A stretch of DNA of 64,000 bases from Stenotrophomonas maltophilia (GTDB taxonomy: Bacteria > Pseudomonadota > Gammaproteobacteria > Xanthomonadales > Xanthomonadaceae), in the NCBI GenBank assembly GCA_002364755.1, contig DEZI01000005.1:115142-179141 (forward strand). Reading direction: 5' to 3'. Position numbers and translations under genes: made by a program. Below the pieces are notes generated by a model that was not told the origin of the DNA, ran no database searches, and worked only from the letters and a program-made list of their open reading frames with translations. This document shows, in pieces, positions 44,165 to 52,482 of the stretch. How positions within the stretch are numbered: position 1 is the stretch's first letter; each line of letters opens with the position of its first letter.

Positions 44165-45049
44165 ATGGCGTTGAAGCAGGGGAGGGCGCGCGTGGCAGTG
44201 CGCGTTCTGGGGCTGGCAATCGCGTTGGCGTTGCCCGGGTTGGCCATGGCGCAGCCGTCGGGCGAACCGGCCGCTGCGGAGATATCGACCGCGTCCGGCA
44301 TGGGCATGGTGACCTTCAACCTGCACCATGACCGCGAGGACTGGCCGACCCGGCGGCGCACCATCGTGGCCGAGCTGAAGCGCCTGCAGCCCGATGCCAT
44401 CGCCCTGCAGGAAGTGATCCAGCGCCGCAACGTGCGCAACCAGGCACAGTGGCTGGCCAGCCAGCTCGGCTACAAGTACGTCTTCGTCTCCACCGATCCG
44501 GTGGGTGCGCCCAAGCGCTACGGCAACGCGCTGCTGACCCGGCGCGCGATCCTGGCCCACGGCGAGCACCTGCTGCAGCCGCTGGATGACTACCGCACCG
44601 TGGCCCACCTGCGCATCAACGTGGACGGGCAGCCGGTGAACGTCTATGCCACGCATCTGAACGAGCGCAGCGACGAGCGTGGCCAGAGCATCCGCCGCAG
44701 CCAGGTGGAAGACCTGCTGCGCTACATCACCGAAACCTCGGCCGGTGCCCCGGTGGTGATTGCCGGCGACTTCAACGCACTGGTGGATGCGGGCGACCTG
44801 AGTGAGCTGCGCAGCCATTACGGCGACAGCTACGGCAGCGTGCACGTGAACACCGACCTCGCCGACGTCAGCACCTTGAACCGGCACTATTACCAGGCGC
44901 CCTCGCGCATCGACCACATCTTCTTCCAGCAGGACCGGATGGTCGCGCGCGAAGCGAAGATCCTGTTCGACCAGCCCGACGACAGCGGTCGCTGGGCGTC
45001 GGACCATTACGGGGTCTGGACCCGCCTGCAGTTCGCCCCGGCGCGCTGA
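44165..45049 (+). CDS. Secreted endonuclease/exonuclease/phosphatase-fold enzyme
   Basis: EEP-superfamily hydrolase of 294 residues with a signal peptide ending near GLAMAQ. The metal and catalytic motifs are intact: FNLHHD, ALQEVIQ (Glu), YATHLNERS (His), IAGDFNALVDAGD (Asp/Asn), and the C-terminal SDHYGVW (Asp-His). The fold cleaves phosphoester or phosphodiester bonds in nucleic acids, lipids or other molecules. It is the last gene of the glucan operon, 2 bp after its neighbour. Given that setting, removal of phosphodiester substituents from a glucan is an attractive but unproven role. Confidence 0.85.
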   Translation: MALKQGRARVAVRVLGLAIALALPGLAMAQPSGEPAAAEISTASGMGMVTFNLHHDREDWPTRRRTIVAELKRLQPDAIALQEVIQRRNVRNQAQWLASQLGYKYVFVSTDPVGAPKRYGNALLTRRAILAHGEHLLQPLDDYRTVAHLRINVDGQPVNVYATHLNERSDERGQSIRRSQVEDLLRYITETSAGAPVVIAGDFNALVDAGDLSELRSHYGDSYGSVHVNTDLADVSTLNRHYYQAPSRIDHIFFQQDRMVAREAKILFDQPDDSGRWASDHYGVWTRLQFAPAR

Positions 45050-45071
45050 CGCGGCGGGCCTCAATGCTCTG

Positions 45072-45094
45072 GTAGGTGCCAACCTTGGTTGGCA
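45072..45094. repeat. SMAG palindrome
   Basis: GTAG head followed by a TGCCAACC/GGTTGGCA stem with a 3-nt loop. Single element in the gap between the convergent EEP enzyme gene and rne. Confidence 0.8.
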
Positions 45095-45160
45095 AGGGCG
45101 TGCCCGCGTGCCTTGAATCAAGGTGGATCCCCCGACGCGGCGCCGGACGCAAAAACAAAA

Positions 45161-45189
45161 ACGGCGGGGATCATCGATCCCCGCCGTTT
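45161..45189. terminator. Bidirectional terminator after rne
   Basis: AACGGCGGGGAT/ATCCCCGCCGTT perfect stem with a 4-nt loop. A-rich sequence on the left serves as the T-run for the minus-strand rne transcript, and a short TTTCGTT follows on the right for the plus-strand operon. Confidence 0.88.
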
Positions 45190-45212
45190 CGTTCTATCCG
45201 ATCAAAGAACGA

Positions 45213-48200
45213 TCAGTTCGCCGGCGGCGTGCGCTTGGCGGCGTCTTCGTCTTCGTCCGATGCCTGGGCATCCGCGGCCTGGCTGGCCGAATCGGCATGG
45301 CCATCGGCCACCGGGTCGATCGACGTCGTCACCACGGCTTCGGCAACCGGTGCGGCAGCTTCGACCGGCGCGGCTTCGACGGCCACCGGCGCTGGCGCCT
45401 GCTCGACGACCGGTGCGGTTTCGACCACCGGGGCGGCTTCGACGACCGGCTTCGCTTCCACCACCGGAGCGGCTTCAGCAACCACCGGCTTGGTTTCCAC
45501 GACCGGAGCCACGTCCACCACCGGAGCGGCTTCGACGACCATCGGTGCCGGCGCGGCCACCACGGCGGCCGCTTCGACCACCGGCTTGGCGTCAGCCACC
45601 GGAGCGACCGGTGCTTCCGGCTGGGCCGGGGTTGCGGCGTCGATCTGGTCCAGCATGCTGGTCTGCACTGGCTGCGGGGTCGGCTCGGCCTTGATGACCG
45701 GTGCCGGAGCTGCGGCTTCCTGCGAAGGAGCGACTGCTTCGACCACGGCGCTGCTCACGGCAACCACCGGGGCGGCAGTGGCAACGGCGACCGGTGCACG
45801 GGCAGGCTTCTCGGCTTCCACGGCCACCGGCTCGACTTCGTCATCGAAATCGAATTCCGGCTGCGAGCGCGACGGCTGCGCGGCAGCGACCGGAGTGGCC
45901 TCGGCGGCAGTGTCGACAACCTGGTCGACGCCGTCGTTGTCATCGCCATCGTCACCGTCGTCTTGGTCATCGCCCAGGGCATCGGTACCGGTGGCATTCT
46001 CCGCGCCACCGCGGCGACGACGGCGGCCACCGCGACGGCCACGACGGCGGCGGGTCGCGCCTTCGCCGGCCTGTTCGCCTGCAGCATCGGTCGCTGCATC
46101 TTCGCCGGAGACGGCAACCGCGTCGGCGTCAGGGCCTGCAGCCACCGTGGCATCGGCCACCGGTGCGGCATCGGCCGCCACCACGTCGGCGACCGGTGCA
46201 GCCGGTGCCACCGGAGCGGCCGGTGCTGTGCCTTCCTGCGCGGTCACCGCGTTGGCGGCAACGGCAGTCGCGGCCACGGCGGCAGCCGCGGTTGCGGTGT
46301 CGACCGGTGCTTCGGCGGCGGCGCGCTGCGGCTTTTCGGCCGGCTTCTCGCCGTCCTGCTGCGGGCGCGGCTGCCTCGGCTGCTTCAGCTTCGGCTGCTG
46401 CTGCGGATTCTGGCCCTGCTGCTCGTTGCGCGGCTGTTTCTGCTGCTGCGGCTGCTGCTGGCCGTCCTTCTGCTGGGCGTCCTTCTGCCTGCCCTGCTGC
46501 GGCTGCTGCTGGGCATTGCCGTTGTTGTTGCCGCCCTGGCGGCCGTCCTTGCGCTGCTCACCGCGGTCCTTGCGGTTGCCGCCGTCCTTCTGCTGCTGCG
46601 CATTGCCGTTGCCGCCGTTGCCACGGCTGTCGTCGCGACGGTCCTTGCGGTCCTTGTTGCGATCCTTGTTACGATCCTTGCGGCCGCCATCCTGCTGCGG
46701 CTGGCGGGCTGCCGGGGCCGGAGCGGGGGCCGGAGCCGGCTCGCCACCGAAGATGCGCTTCAGCCAGCCGACGACGCCGCCACTGGCGGCCGGTGCCGGG
46801 GCAGCGGCGACCGGTGCCGGGACCGGAGCGGCCACGGGTTCGGCTTCGGCACGCACCGGGGCCGGTGCGGTGTGCTTGACCTGGGTCACGGCCGGCGGCG
46901 GGATGTTCAGCTGGCCCTTGGTCAGGGCGTGCACCGGCAGCTTGCGCGGGGTGCCACGCTGGTAGCTCGGCTTGTTGCTGTCTTCACCCAGCTCGTTCTC
47001 GCGCAGGCGGGTGACGTTGTAGTGCGGCGTGTGCAGCTGCTCGTCGGCGACGATCACGATCGGCGCTTCGTGGCGCTGCTCGATTTCACGCAGGGCGCTG
47101 CGCTTCTCGTTCAGCAGGTAATTGGCGATCTCCACCGGGGCCTGGACCAGCACCTGCCCGGTGTTTTCCTTCATCGCATGCTCTTCGGCGACGCGGATGA
47201 TCGACAGCGACAGCGACTCGACGCTGCGCATGCGGCCGTGGCCGTCACAGCGCGGGCAGACGATCTGGCTGGATTCACCCAGGCTCGGGCGCAGGCGCTG
47301 GCGGCTCATTTCCAGCAGGCCGAAGCGCGAGATGCGGCCGACCTGGACGCGCGCGCGGTCGTACTTCAGCGCGTTGGCCAGGCGGTTCTCGACTTCTCGC
47401 TGGTGCTTGTTGGAGGCCATGTCGATGAAATCGATGACCACAAGGCCGCCCAGGTCGCGCAGGCGCAGCTGGCGGGCCACTTCCTCGGCCGCTTCCAGGT
47501 TGGTCTGGAAGGCGGTGTCCTCGATGTCGCTGCCCTTGGTGGCGCGGGAGGAGTTGACGTCGACGGCGGTCAGCGCTTCGGTCTGGTCGACCACGATCGA
47601 GCCGCCCGACGGCAGGCGCACATTGCGCTCGTAGGCGCCTTCGATCTGCGATTCGATCTGGAAGCGGTTGAACAGCGGGATGTCGTCCTTGTAATGCTTG
47701 AGCTTGCGCAGGGTCTGCGGCATCACCTGCTGCATGAACTCGCGGGCGTGCTCGTACATCTCCTCGGTGTCCACCAGGATCTCGCCGATGTCGGCGCGCA
47801 GGTAGTCACGCAGGGCGCGCACGATCAGGCGCGATTCCTGGTAGATCAGGAACGGGGCCGGCTTGCTCAGGGCAGCTTCGGCGATGGCGCGCCAGACGTT
47901 CAGCAGGTAATCCAGATCCCACTGCAGTTCTTCGGCATCGCGGCCGACGCCGGCGGTGCGGATGATCACGCCCATGTCGTCGGGGATGTTCAGCTTGTCC
48001 AGGGCGTCCTTCAGGGCGGCCCGGTCTTCGCCTTCGATGCGACGGGAGACACCGCCCGCGCTCGGCGAGTTCGGCATCAGCACCATGTAACGGCCGGCCA
48101 GGGAGATGAACGTGGTCAGGGCGGCGCCCTTGTTGCCGCGCTCTTCCTTGTCCACCTGGACGACGATTTCCTGGCCTTCCTTCAGCAGCTCGCGGATGCC

Positions 48201-48461
48201 GGCCTTGTTGTGGTCGACGCCGGCCTGGAAGTAGTCGCGGGAAATTTCCTTCAGCGGCAGGAAGCCATGGCGGCCACCACCGTATTCGACGAAGGCCGCT
48301 TCCAGCGAGGGCTCGATGCGGAAGATCCGGCCCTTGTAGATGTTGGACTTCTTCTGTTCCTTCGCCGGCTGCTCGATATCGATGTCATACAACGACTGGC
48401 CATCCACGATGGCAACACGCAGCTCTTCGGCCTGCGTGGCGTTGATCAGCATTCGCTTCAT
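45213..48461 (-). CDS. rne: Ribonuclease E
   Basis: Essential endoribonuclease and degradosome scaffold, 1082 residues. The N-terminal half has the S1 domain (YKGRIFRIEPSLEAAFVEYG), the catalytic DNase I-like region (VDQTEALTAVDVNS; GGLVVIDFIDMASNKHQ) and the zinc link CPRCDGHG. After about residue 520 comes a disordered scaffold with a membrane-anchor-like amphipathic segment (GVVGWLKRIFGGE), a Gln/Lys/Arg/Asp-rich RNA-binding region, and about 350 residues of Ala/Val/Pro repeats (EAAPVV units). Long leader upstream; rne commonly regulates itself through its leader. Confidence 0.97.
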   Translation of the reverse strand: MKRMLINATQAEELRVAIVDGQSLYDIDIEQPAKEQKKSNIYKGRIFRIEPSLEAAFVEYGGGRHGFLPLKEISRDYFQAGVDHNKAGIRELLKEGQEIVVQVDKEERGNKGAALTTFISLAGRYMVLMPNSPSAGGVSRRIEGEDRAALKDALDKLNIPDDMGVIIRTAGVGRDAEELQWDLDYLLNVWRAIAEAALSKPAPFLIYQESRLIVRALRDYLRADIGEILVDTEEMYEHAREFMQQVMPQTLRKLKHYKDDIPLFNRFQIESQIEGAYERNVRLPSGGSIVVDQTEALTAVDVNSSRATKGSDIEDTAFQTNLEAAEEVARQLRLRDLGGLVVIDFIDMASNKHQREVENRLANALKYDRARVQVGRISRFGLLEMSRQRLRPSLGESSQIVCPRCDGHGRMRSVESLSLSIIRVAEEHAMKENTGQVLVQAPVEIANYLLNEKRSALREIEQRHEAPIVIVADEQLHTPHYNVTRLRENELGEDSNKPSYQRGTPRKLPVHALTKGQLNIPPPAVTQVKHTAPAPVRAEAEPVAAPVPAPVAAAPAPAASGGVVGWLKRIFGGEPAPAPAPAPAARQPQQDGGRKDRNKDRNKDRKDRRDDSRGNGGNGNAQQQKDGGNRKDRGEQRKDGRQGGNNNGNAQQQPQQGRQKDAQQKDGQQQPQQQKQPRNEQQGQNPQQQPKLKQPRQPRPQQDGEKPAEKPQRAAAEAPVDTATAAAAVAATAVAANAVTAQEGTAPAAPVAPAAPVADVVAADAAPVADATVAAGPDADAVAVSGEDAATDAAGEQAGEGATRRRRGRRGGRRRRRGGAENATGTDALGDDQDDGDDGDDNDGVDQVVDTAAEATPVAAAQPSRSQPEFDFDDEVEPVAVEAEKPARAPVAVATAAPVVAVSSAVVEAVAPSQEAAAPAPVIKAEPTPQPVQTSMLDQIDAATPAQPEAPVAPVADAKPVVEAAAVVAAPAPMVVEAAPVVDVAPVVETKPVVAEAAPVVEAKPVVEAAPVVETAPVVEQAPAPVAVEAAPVEAAAPVAEAVVTTSIDPVADGHADSASQAADAQASDEDEDAAKRTPPAN

Positions 48462-48868
48462 TGTTGCGTTCCTCGCAAGCGGCTACCGCGCGGAACGCCA
48501 TGGGGTTTCGCCTCTGGACACGGTTCACCGCCCATTCGCGCATGCGCGGGGAGGGCAGCTTGGGTTTCCAGCGCTACGACACCACGGCAGGCCGCGGGAG
48601 CGCTTCACTTTTCTGGTTTTGGGGTGTTGCAGGGCCGGAGGCAGCTGTCAGCCAGGCTGGAGCGCCACACGGGACATGTTCAGCACGGTTGCGTGTCAGG
48701 CATCCGGCGATGGCCGGGAAGGCCGGTGAGCCGCTAACATGGCCGCCCCGCGGGCGGTGGTCGCGCACTGTGCCGGATTCGTCGGAAGCTGGGCTTCTGG
48801 CCCTGAGTAACTTCCAACAAAATCAATCCCTTATCTCGCCCCCCGAGTGTAACAGAATAAACAGCCCG
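48462..48868. other. Shared leader/promoter region of rne and rluC
   Basis: About 400 bp between divergent rne and rluC, holding both promoters and presumably the long rne 5' untranslated region. I see no coding frame of convincing composition. Part of it is GC-rich with short inverted repeats, and a more AT-rich part lies next to rluC (about 48815-48868). Confidence 0.6.
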
Positions 48869-49843
48869 ATGACTGCCTCAGACCCCACCAAGCCCGCTGG
48901 CGACAAGCCTTCCGTGCGCATGATCACCGTTCCCGAGGACCGTGCAGGCCAGCGCCTGGACAATTTCCTGCTGGGCCAGCTCAAGGGCGCCCCGCGCAGC
49001 CTGGTCTACAAGCTGGTGCGCAGCGGCCAGGTCCGCGTGAATGGCGGCCGCGCCAGGGCCGAACGCAAGCTGGAGGCGGGCGACGAGGTGCGCGTGCCAC
49101 CGGTTCGTCTCGCTGAAGAGGGAGACAAGGCCGGTCCGCCCGAATCCTTCATGCGCCGCCTGGAACAGGCCATCGTCTTCGAAGATGCGCGCCTGCTGGC
49201 CCTGAACAAGCCGACCGGCGTGGCCAGCCACGGCGGCAGCGGCATCAGCTTCGGCGCCATCGAGACCCTGCGTGCCTTGCGCCCGGGGCAGACCCTGGAG
49301 CTGGTCCACCGATTGGATCGCGACACCTCGGGCCTGCTGATCGTGGCCAAGAAGCGTTCGGCGCTGAGCGAGCTGCAGGCGCTGCTGCGTGAAGACCACG
49401 GCGCCGGCATCCGCAAGCGCTACCTGACCCTGCTGGCCGGGCGCATGCCCGACGGCGTGATGACGGTCGACGCGCCGCTGCACGTCGGCCTGCGCCAGGG
49501 CGGCGAGCGCCACGTGCAGGTCAACGCGATCGGCAAGGAATCGATCAGCCACTTCCGGGTGCTGGAGCGCAAGGGCGGCCATTCGTACTGCGAAGTGCGC
49601 ATCGAGACCGGCCGCACCCACCAGATCCGCGTGCATGCCCAGCATCTGGGCCATCCGGTGGCTGGTGACGACAAGTACGGCGATCCGGCAGTCAACAAGC
49701 GACTTCGTGAGCAGATCGGGCTGAAGCGCCTGTTCCTGCATGCAGCCTCGCTGGAGTTCGCGCTGGACGCCGGCAAGACCCCGTACGTGCTGAACGCACC
49801 GCTGGCCGACGAGCTGGTGGAAGCGCTGGACCGGCTGAAGTAA
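48869..49843 (+). CDS. rluC: RluC, 23S rRNA pseudouridine synthase
   Basis: RluA-family pseudouridine synthase of 324 residues for 23S positions 955, 2504 and 2580. An N-terminal S4 domain (GQRLDNFLLGQLKGAPRSLVY) is followed by the catalytic motif HRLDRDTSGLLIVAKK with the Asp nucleophile, ETGRTHQIRVHAQHLGHPV and LKRLFLHAASLEF. The ATG at 48869 is preferred; longer frames extend into the GC-rich leader. Divergent rne/rluC order is common in gammaproteobacteria. Confidence 0.95.
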   Translation: MTASDPTKPAGDKPSVRMITVPEDRAGQRLDNFLLGQLKGAPRSLVYKLVRSGQVRVNGGRARAERKLEAGDEVRVPPVRLAEEGDKAGPPESFMRRLEQAIVFEDARLLALNKPTGVASHGGSGISFGAIETLRALRPGQTLELVHRLDRDTSGLLIVAKKRSALSELQALLREDHGAGIRKRYLTLLAGRMPDGVMTVDAPLHVGLRQGGERHVQVNAIGKESISHFRVLERKGGHSYCEVRIETGRTHQIRVHAQHLGHPVAGDDKYGDPAVNKRLREQIGLKRLFLHAASLEFALDAGKTPYVLNAPLADELVEALDRLK

Positions 49844-49852
49844 GCGACCCTT

Positions 49853-49877
49853 GTAGAGTCGAGCCACGCTCGACTCA
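49853..49877. repeat. SMAG palindrome after rluC
   Basis: GTAG head followed by an AGTCGAG/CTCGACT stem with a 5-nt loop. It lies 10 bp after the rluC stop and may stabilise or end the transcript. Confidence 0.8.
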
Positions 49878-49949
49878 CGCGCCCAGCGCGCGCTTCGCTT
49901 TTCAATTTTTTATCGCGCGGCTGGCGTGCACGGAAAAATGACGGGGCGC

Positions 49950-50045
49950 GGGCGGGGTCGGCTTGCAGGGGTGTCTGCGGCATGGATGCCGCGGACAAGC
50001 CCCCATGGATGGGTTCACGGCGTCCCCTGCAAGCCGGCCCCGCCC
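49950..50045. repeat. Structured intergenic element, copy C (short form)
   Basis: The outer arms 49950-49971 and 50024-50045 pair at all 22 positions (one G-T wobble). The inner hairpin CGGC-ATGGAT-GCCG (about 49978-49991) corresponds to the inner stem of copies A and B but without their multi-hairpin insert. The conserved block 49997-50023 (CCCCCATGGATGGGTTCACGGCGT) abuts the right arm exactly as in A and B. It lies between rluC and zupT. Confidence 0.88.
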
Positions 50046-50110
50046 ATGACCGCGAGCGATGCCCTCGATGGCCAGCCGCGAGGGGGCTCAGCCCGTTGGC
50101 CGGGAACCAC

Positions 50111-50920
50111 TCACCACTTGAACAGCACCAGGCTGATCGCCAGCGTGCCCATGCCCGCCACCAGCCCGTACACGGTCTCGTGGCCCTTGGCATAGCGCTT
50201 GGCCGCCGGCAGCAGCTCATCCAGCGCCAGGAACACCATCACGCCAGCGATCAGCCCGAACACCCAGCCGAACGTGGCGTGCGACAGCGAACCCTTCAGC
50301 AGGAAGTAGCCGAGCACCGCGCCCACCGGCTCGGCCAGGCCCGACAGCAGGCTGGCCATGAAAGCGTGCAGCTTGCTCTGGGTGGCGAAGTACACCGGCA
50401 CCGCGATGGCGATGCCCTCGGGGATGTTGTGAATGGCGATGGCGAAGGCCAGCGGCATGCCCACCGACGGGCTTTCCACCGTCGCGAAGAAGGTGGCCAG
50501 GCCTTCGGGGAAGTTGTGCGCGGTGATCGCCACGGCCGTCAGCAGGCCGACGCGCTTGATGTAGGCCTTGTTGTTGTCGCGGAAGGCCGGTTCCTTCGAA
50601 TCCAGCGTCTCGTGCGGGTTCGGGATCAGATGGTCGATGGCCACGATCGCCAGCACGCCCAGCAGGAAGGCGATGGTGCCCCAGGTGAAACCACCGCGCG
50701 CTCCGTAGGCCAGGGCGAACGACTCGATCGACTTGTTCAGGATTTCCGACAGCGAGACATACACCATCGCGCCGCCGGCAAACGCCAGGCCGAACGCCAG
50801 CAGGCGCGGGCTCGGGCGGCGCGAGAACAGGACCAGCAGGCTGCCGATGGCGGTCGCCAGGCCAGCGGCGAGGGTGACCGCGAGCGCAATCCAGAAGTTT
50901 TCCGTGGAGATATGCAGCAT
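50111..50920 (-). CDS. zupT: ZupT, ZIP family metal transporter
   Basis: Zinc and divalent-metal importer of 269 residues with eight membrane helices. The metal-binding helices are conserved: ITAHNFPEGLATFF and AIAIHNIPEGIAIAVP, the two HNxPEG motifs of the ZupT subfamily. The loop between helices 3 and 4 (NPHETLDSKEP) is hydrophilic. A stand-alone gene with a GC-rich hairpin upstream. Confidence 0.93.
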   Translation of the reverse strand: MLHISTENFWIALAVTLAAGLATAIGSLLVLFSRRPSPRLLAFGLAFAGGAMVYVSLSEILNKSIESFALAYGARGGFTWGTIAFLLGVLAIVAIDHLIPNPHETLDSKEPAFRDNNKAYIKRVGLLTAVAITAHNFPEGLATFFATVESPSVGMPLAFAIAIHNIPEGIAIAVPVYFATQSKLHAFMASLLSGLAEPVGAVLGYFLLKGSLSHATFGWVFGLIAGVMVFLALDELLPAAKRYAKGHETVYGLVAGMGTLAISLVLFKW

Positions 50921-50949
50921 TTACCGACGCGTTCCTGATCGTTCAGCAG

Positions 50950-50973
50950 CTGCCCCGGCTCAGGCCGGGGCAG
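50950..50973. terminator. GC-rich hairpin between zupT and the TonB-like gene
   Basis: CTGCCCCGGC/GCCGGGGCAG perfect 10-bp stem with a 4-nt loop. No T-run on either strand, so it may work as a Rho-assisted stop or 3'-end stabiliser for the minus-strand transcript ending at 51019. Confidence 0.5.
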
Positions 50974-51018
50974 TGGGGGCAAGGCGGGCGTCGGCTGGCC
51001 TGGTCGCTACGTCGGCCT

Positions 51019-51435
51019 TCAGCCGCCGCGGCGCATCCGTTCTTCCACGGCGAAGCACTGGTCCGGCTTCGGCTGCGGCGGGTTGAAGCTGACCGGCACC
51101 TGGATGGTGGCGGGCACGGCCTGGCCGTTGCGGGTGGCGGCCTTGAATTCCCACGCCTGAACGGCGGTTTTGGCCAGGTCATCCAGCTGCGCGTTGCCGG
51201 CGCCGGTCAGCAGCAGGACCTCGCTGGGGCGGCCATCGGCACCGATGGTGACCTTGAAAGTGCTGGTACCGCCCACGCCGGTGCAGGCCAGCTCCATCGG
51301 GTACTGCGGTGGCGGGGTCTTCACCGCGGCCACTTCAGTCGGCGGCGTAGCCGGCGGTGCCGGCGGCTCGGACGAACCGCAGCCGGCCAGGCCGGTGGTG
51401 GCGAGCAGGGACAGGCTCAGCAGTCGAACATTCAT
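51019..51435 (-). CDS. TonB C-terminal-domain lipoprotein
   Basis: Small lipoprotein of 138 residues with lipobox TGLAGC (Cys about 19). A proline-rich linker (SSEPPAPPATPPTEVAAVKTPPP) precedes a domain resembling the TonB C-terminus (YPMELACTGVGGTSTFKVTIGADG; VQAWEFKAATRNGQAVPATIQVPVSF). It has no transmembrane anchor like true TonB, so it may be a periplasmic TonB-like partner rather than an energy transducer. It overlaps phhB by 4 bp. Confidence 0.75.
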   Translation of the reverse strand: MNVRLLSLSLLATTGLAGCGSSEPPAPPATPPTEVAAVKTPPPQYPMELACTGVGGTSTFKVTIGADGRPSEVLLLTGAGNAQLDDLAKTAVQAWEFKAATRNGQAVPATIQVPVSFNPPQPKPDQCFAVEERMRRGG

Positions 51436-51782
51436 TTCACGTGCTCCGTCAGGGCCGAGGTCTTGGCTGCGCAGATGAAGTCGTTCTCGCTCAGCCCGCC
51501 CACGTCGTGGGTGGAGTAGCGCACGACGGCGCGGTCGTAGTGCACGCCCAGGTCCGGGTGGTGGTCCTCGTGGTGGGCGATCCAGGCCAGCGCGTTCACG
51601 AAGGCCATGGTGGCGTAGTAATCCTTGAAGCGGAACGTGCGCACCAGCGCCTGGCCGGCCTCGGCCAGTTCCCAGCCCGGCACCTGCGGCAGCAGTTCGG
51701 CCAGGCGCGCTTCGCCCAGCTTGTGGTCGCTGCCTTTGCGCGGCACGCAACGCGCCTGTGCCAGCGGAATCAGGTCGGACAT
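51432..51782 (-). CDS. phhB: Pterin-4a-carbinolamine dehydratase
   Basis: Recycles 4a-hydroxytetrahydrobiopterin formed by phenylalanine hydroxylase. The 116 residues include the active-site signature IAHHEDHHPDLGVHYDRAVV and the C-terminal THDVGGLSENDFICAAK, both typical of the family. ATG at 51782, divergent from nfuA with a 90-bp gap. Confidence 0.94.
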   Translation of the reverse strand: MSDLIPLAQARCVPRKGSDHKLGEARLAELLPQVPGWELAEAGQALVRTFRFKDYYATMAFVNALAWIAHHEDHHPDLGVHYDRAVVRYSTHDVGGLSENDFICAAKTSALTEHVK

Positions 51783-51860
51783 GGGTTCCTCCACCTCGAA
51801 TTGACTGAACAATGCGCCGGCCGGTGTATAAACCGAATGAGCGGCCGGCGCTGACTTGGC

Positions 51861-51866
51861 TAGAAT
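51861..51866 (+). promoter_or_regulatory. Probable -10 element of nfuA
   Basis: TAGAAT ends six bases before the nfuA ATG. If used, transcription would begin at or next to the start codon, giving a leaderless message; no ribosome-binding sequence is visible in the short space. Confidence 0.5.
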
Positions 51867-51872
51867 AGCCTG

Positions 51873-52472
51873 ATGATCCAGATCTCCGACACTGCCCAGA
51901 CCCACTTCCGCAAGCTGATCGAACGCGAGGGCGTGCCCGGCATGGGCGTGCGCCTCAGCGCCGTCGATCCCGGCACGCCGCGCGCAGACGCCCGCCTGGA
52001 GTTCGCCGAGCCCGGCGACCTGCTCGGCGACGAGTGGGCCGTGGACTGCGATGGCTTCACCCTCTATGTCGACGCGCTCAGCGTGGGCTGGCTCGACGGT
52101 GCCGAGATCGACATCGTTCCCGGCACCGCCGGCACCCAGCAGCTGACCATCAAGGCCCCGCGCATCAAGGGCGAAGCGCCCGGCGAGGCTGCCTCGCTGG
52201 TCGAGCGCGTGCATTGGGTGGTGGAAAACGAAGTCAACCCGCAGCTCGCTTCGCATGGCGGCAAGGTCGCCGTGCAGGAAGTCTCGGCCGATGGCGTGGT
52301 GCTGCTGCGCTTCGGCGGCGGCTGCCAGGGTTGTGGCATGGCCGACGTCACGCTCAAGCAGGGCATCGAAAAGACCCTGATGGGCCGCGTGCCGGGCGTC
52401 ACCGCCGTTCGCGACGCGACCGACCATGACAGCGGCCACGCGCCGTACATCCCCCGCGGCAACGCCGCCTGA
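51873..52472 (+). CDS. nfuA: NfuA, Fe-S cluster carrier
   Basis: Fe-S biogenesis protein of 199 residues. The N-terminal half is a degenerate A-type (IscA-like) domain without its cysteines. The C-terminal Nfu domain carries VNPQLASHGGKVAVQEV and the cluster-binding CxxC in FGGGCQGCGMADVTLKQGIE. Full length. Probable leaderless start (see the -10 element at 51861). Confidence 0.95.
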   Translation: MIQISDTAQTHFRKLIEREGVPGMGVRLSAVDPGTPRADARLEFAEPGDLLGDEWAVDCDGFTLYVDALSVGWLDGAEIDIVPGTAGTQQLTIKAPRIKGEAPGEAASLVERVHWVVENEVNPQLASHGGKVAVQEVSADGVVLLRFGGGCQGCGMADVTLKQGIEKTLMGRVPGVTAVRDATDHDSGHAPYIPRGNAA

Positions 52473-52482
52473 TCGCCAGCGC

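Noticed and set aside
40959..44219. Minus-strand frame of 1086 codons opposite the discoidin/glycosidase-like gene
   Set aside because: Arg/Gln/Leu-rich shadow without start signals; the plus-strand gene fits an operon with overlapping starts and stops.
45123..48737. Plus-strand frame of 1204 codons opposite rne
   Set aside because: Antisense of RNase E; repeats seen in it only mirror the Ala/Pro/Val repeats of the real protein.
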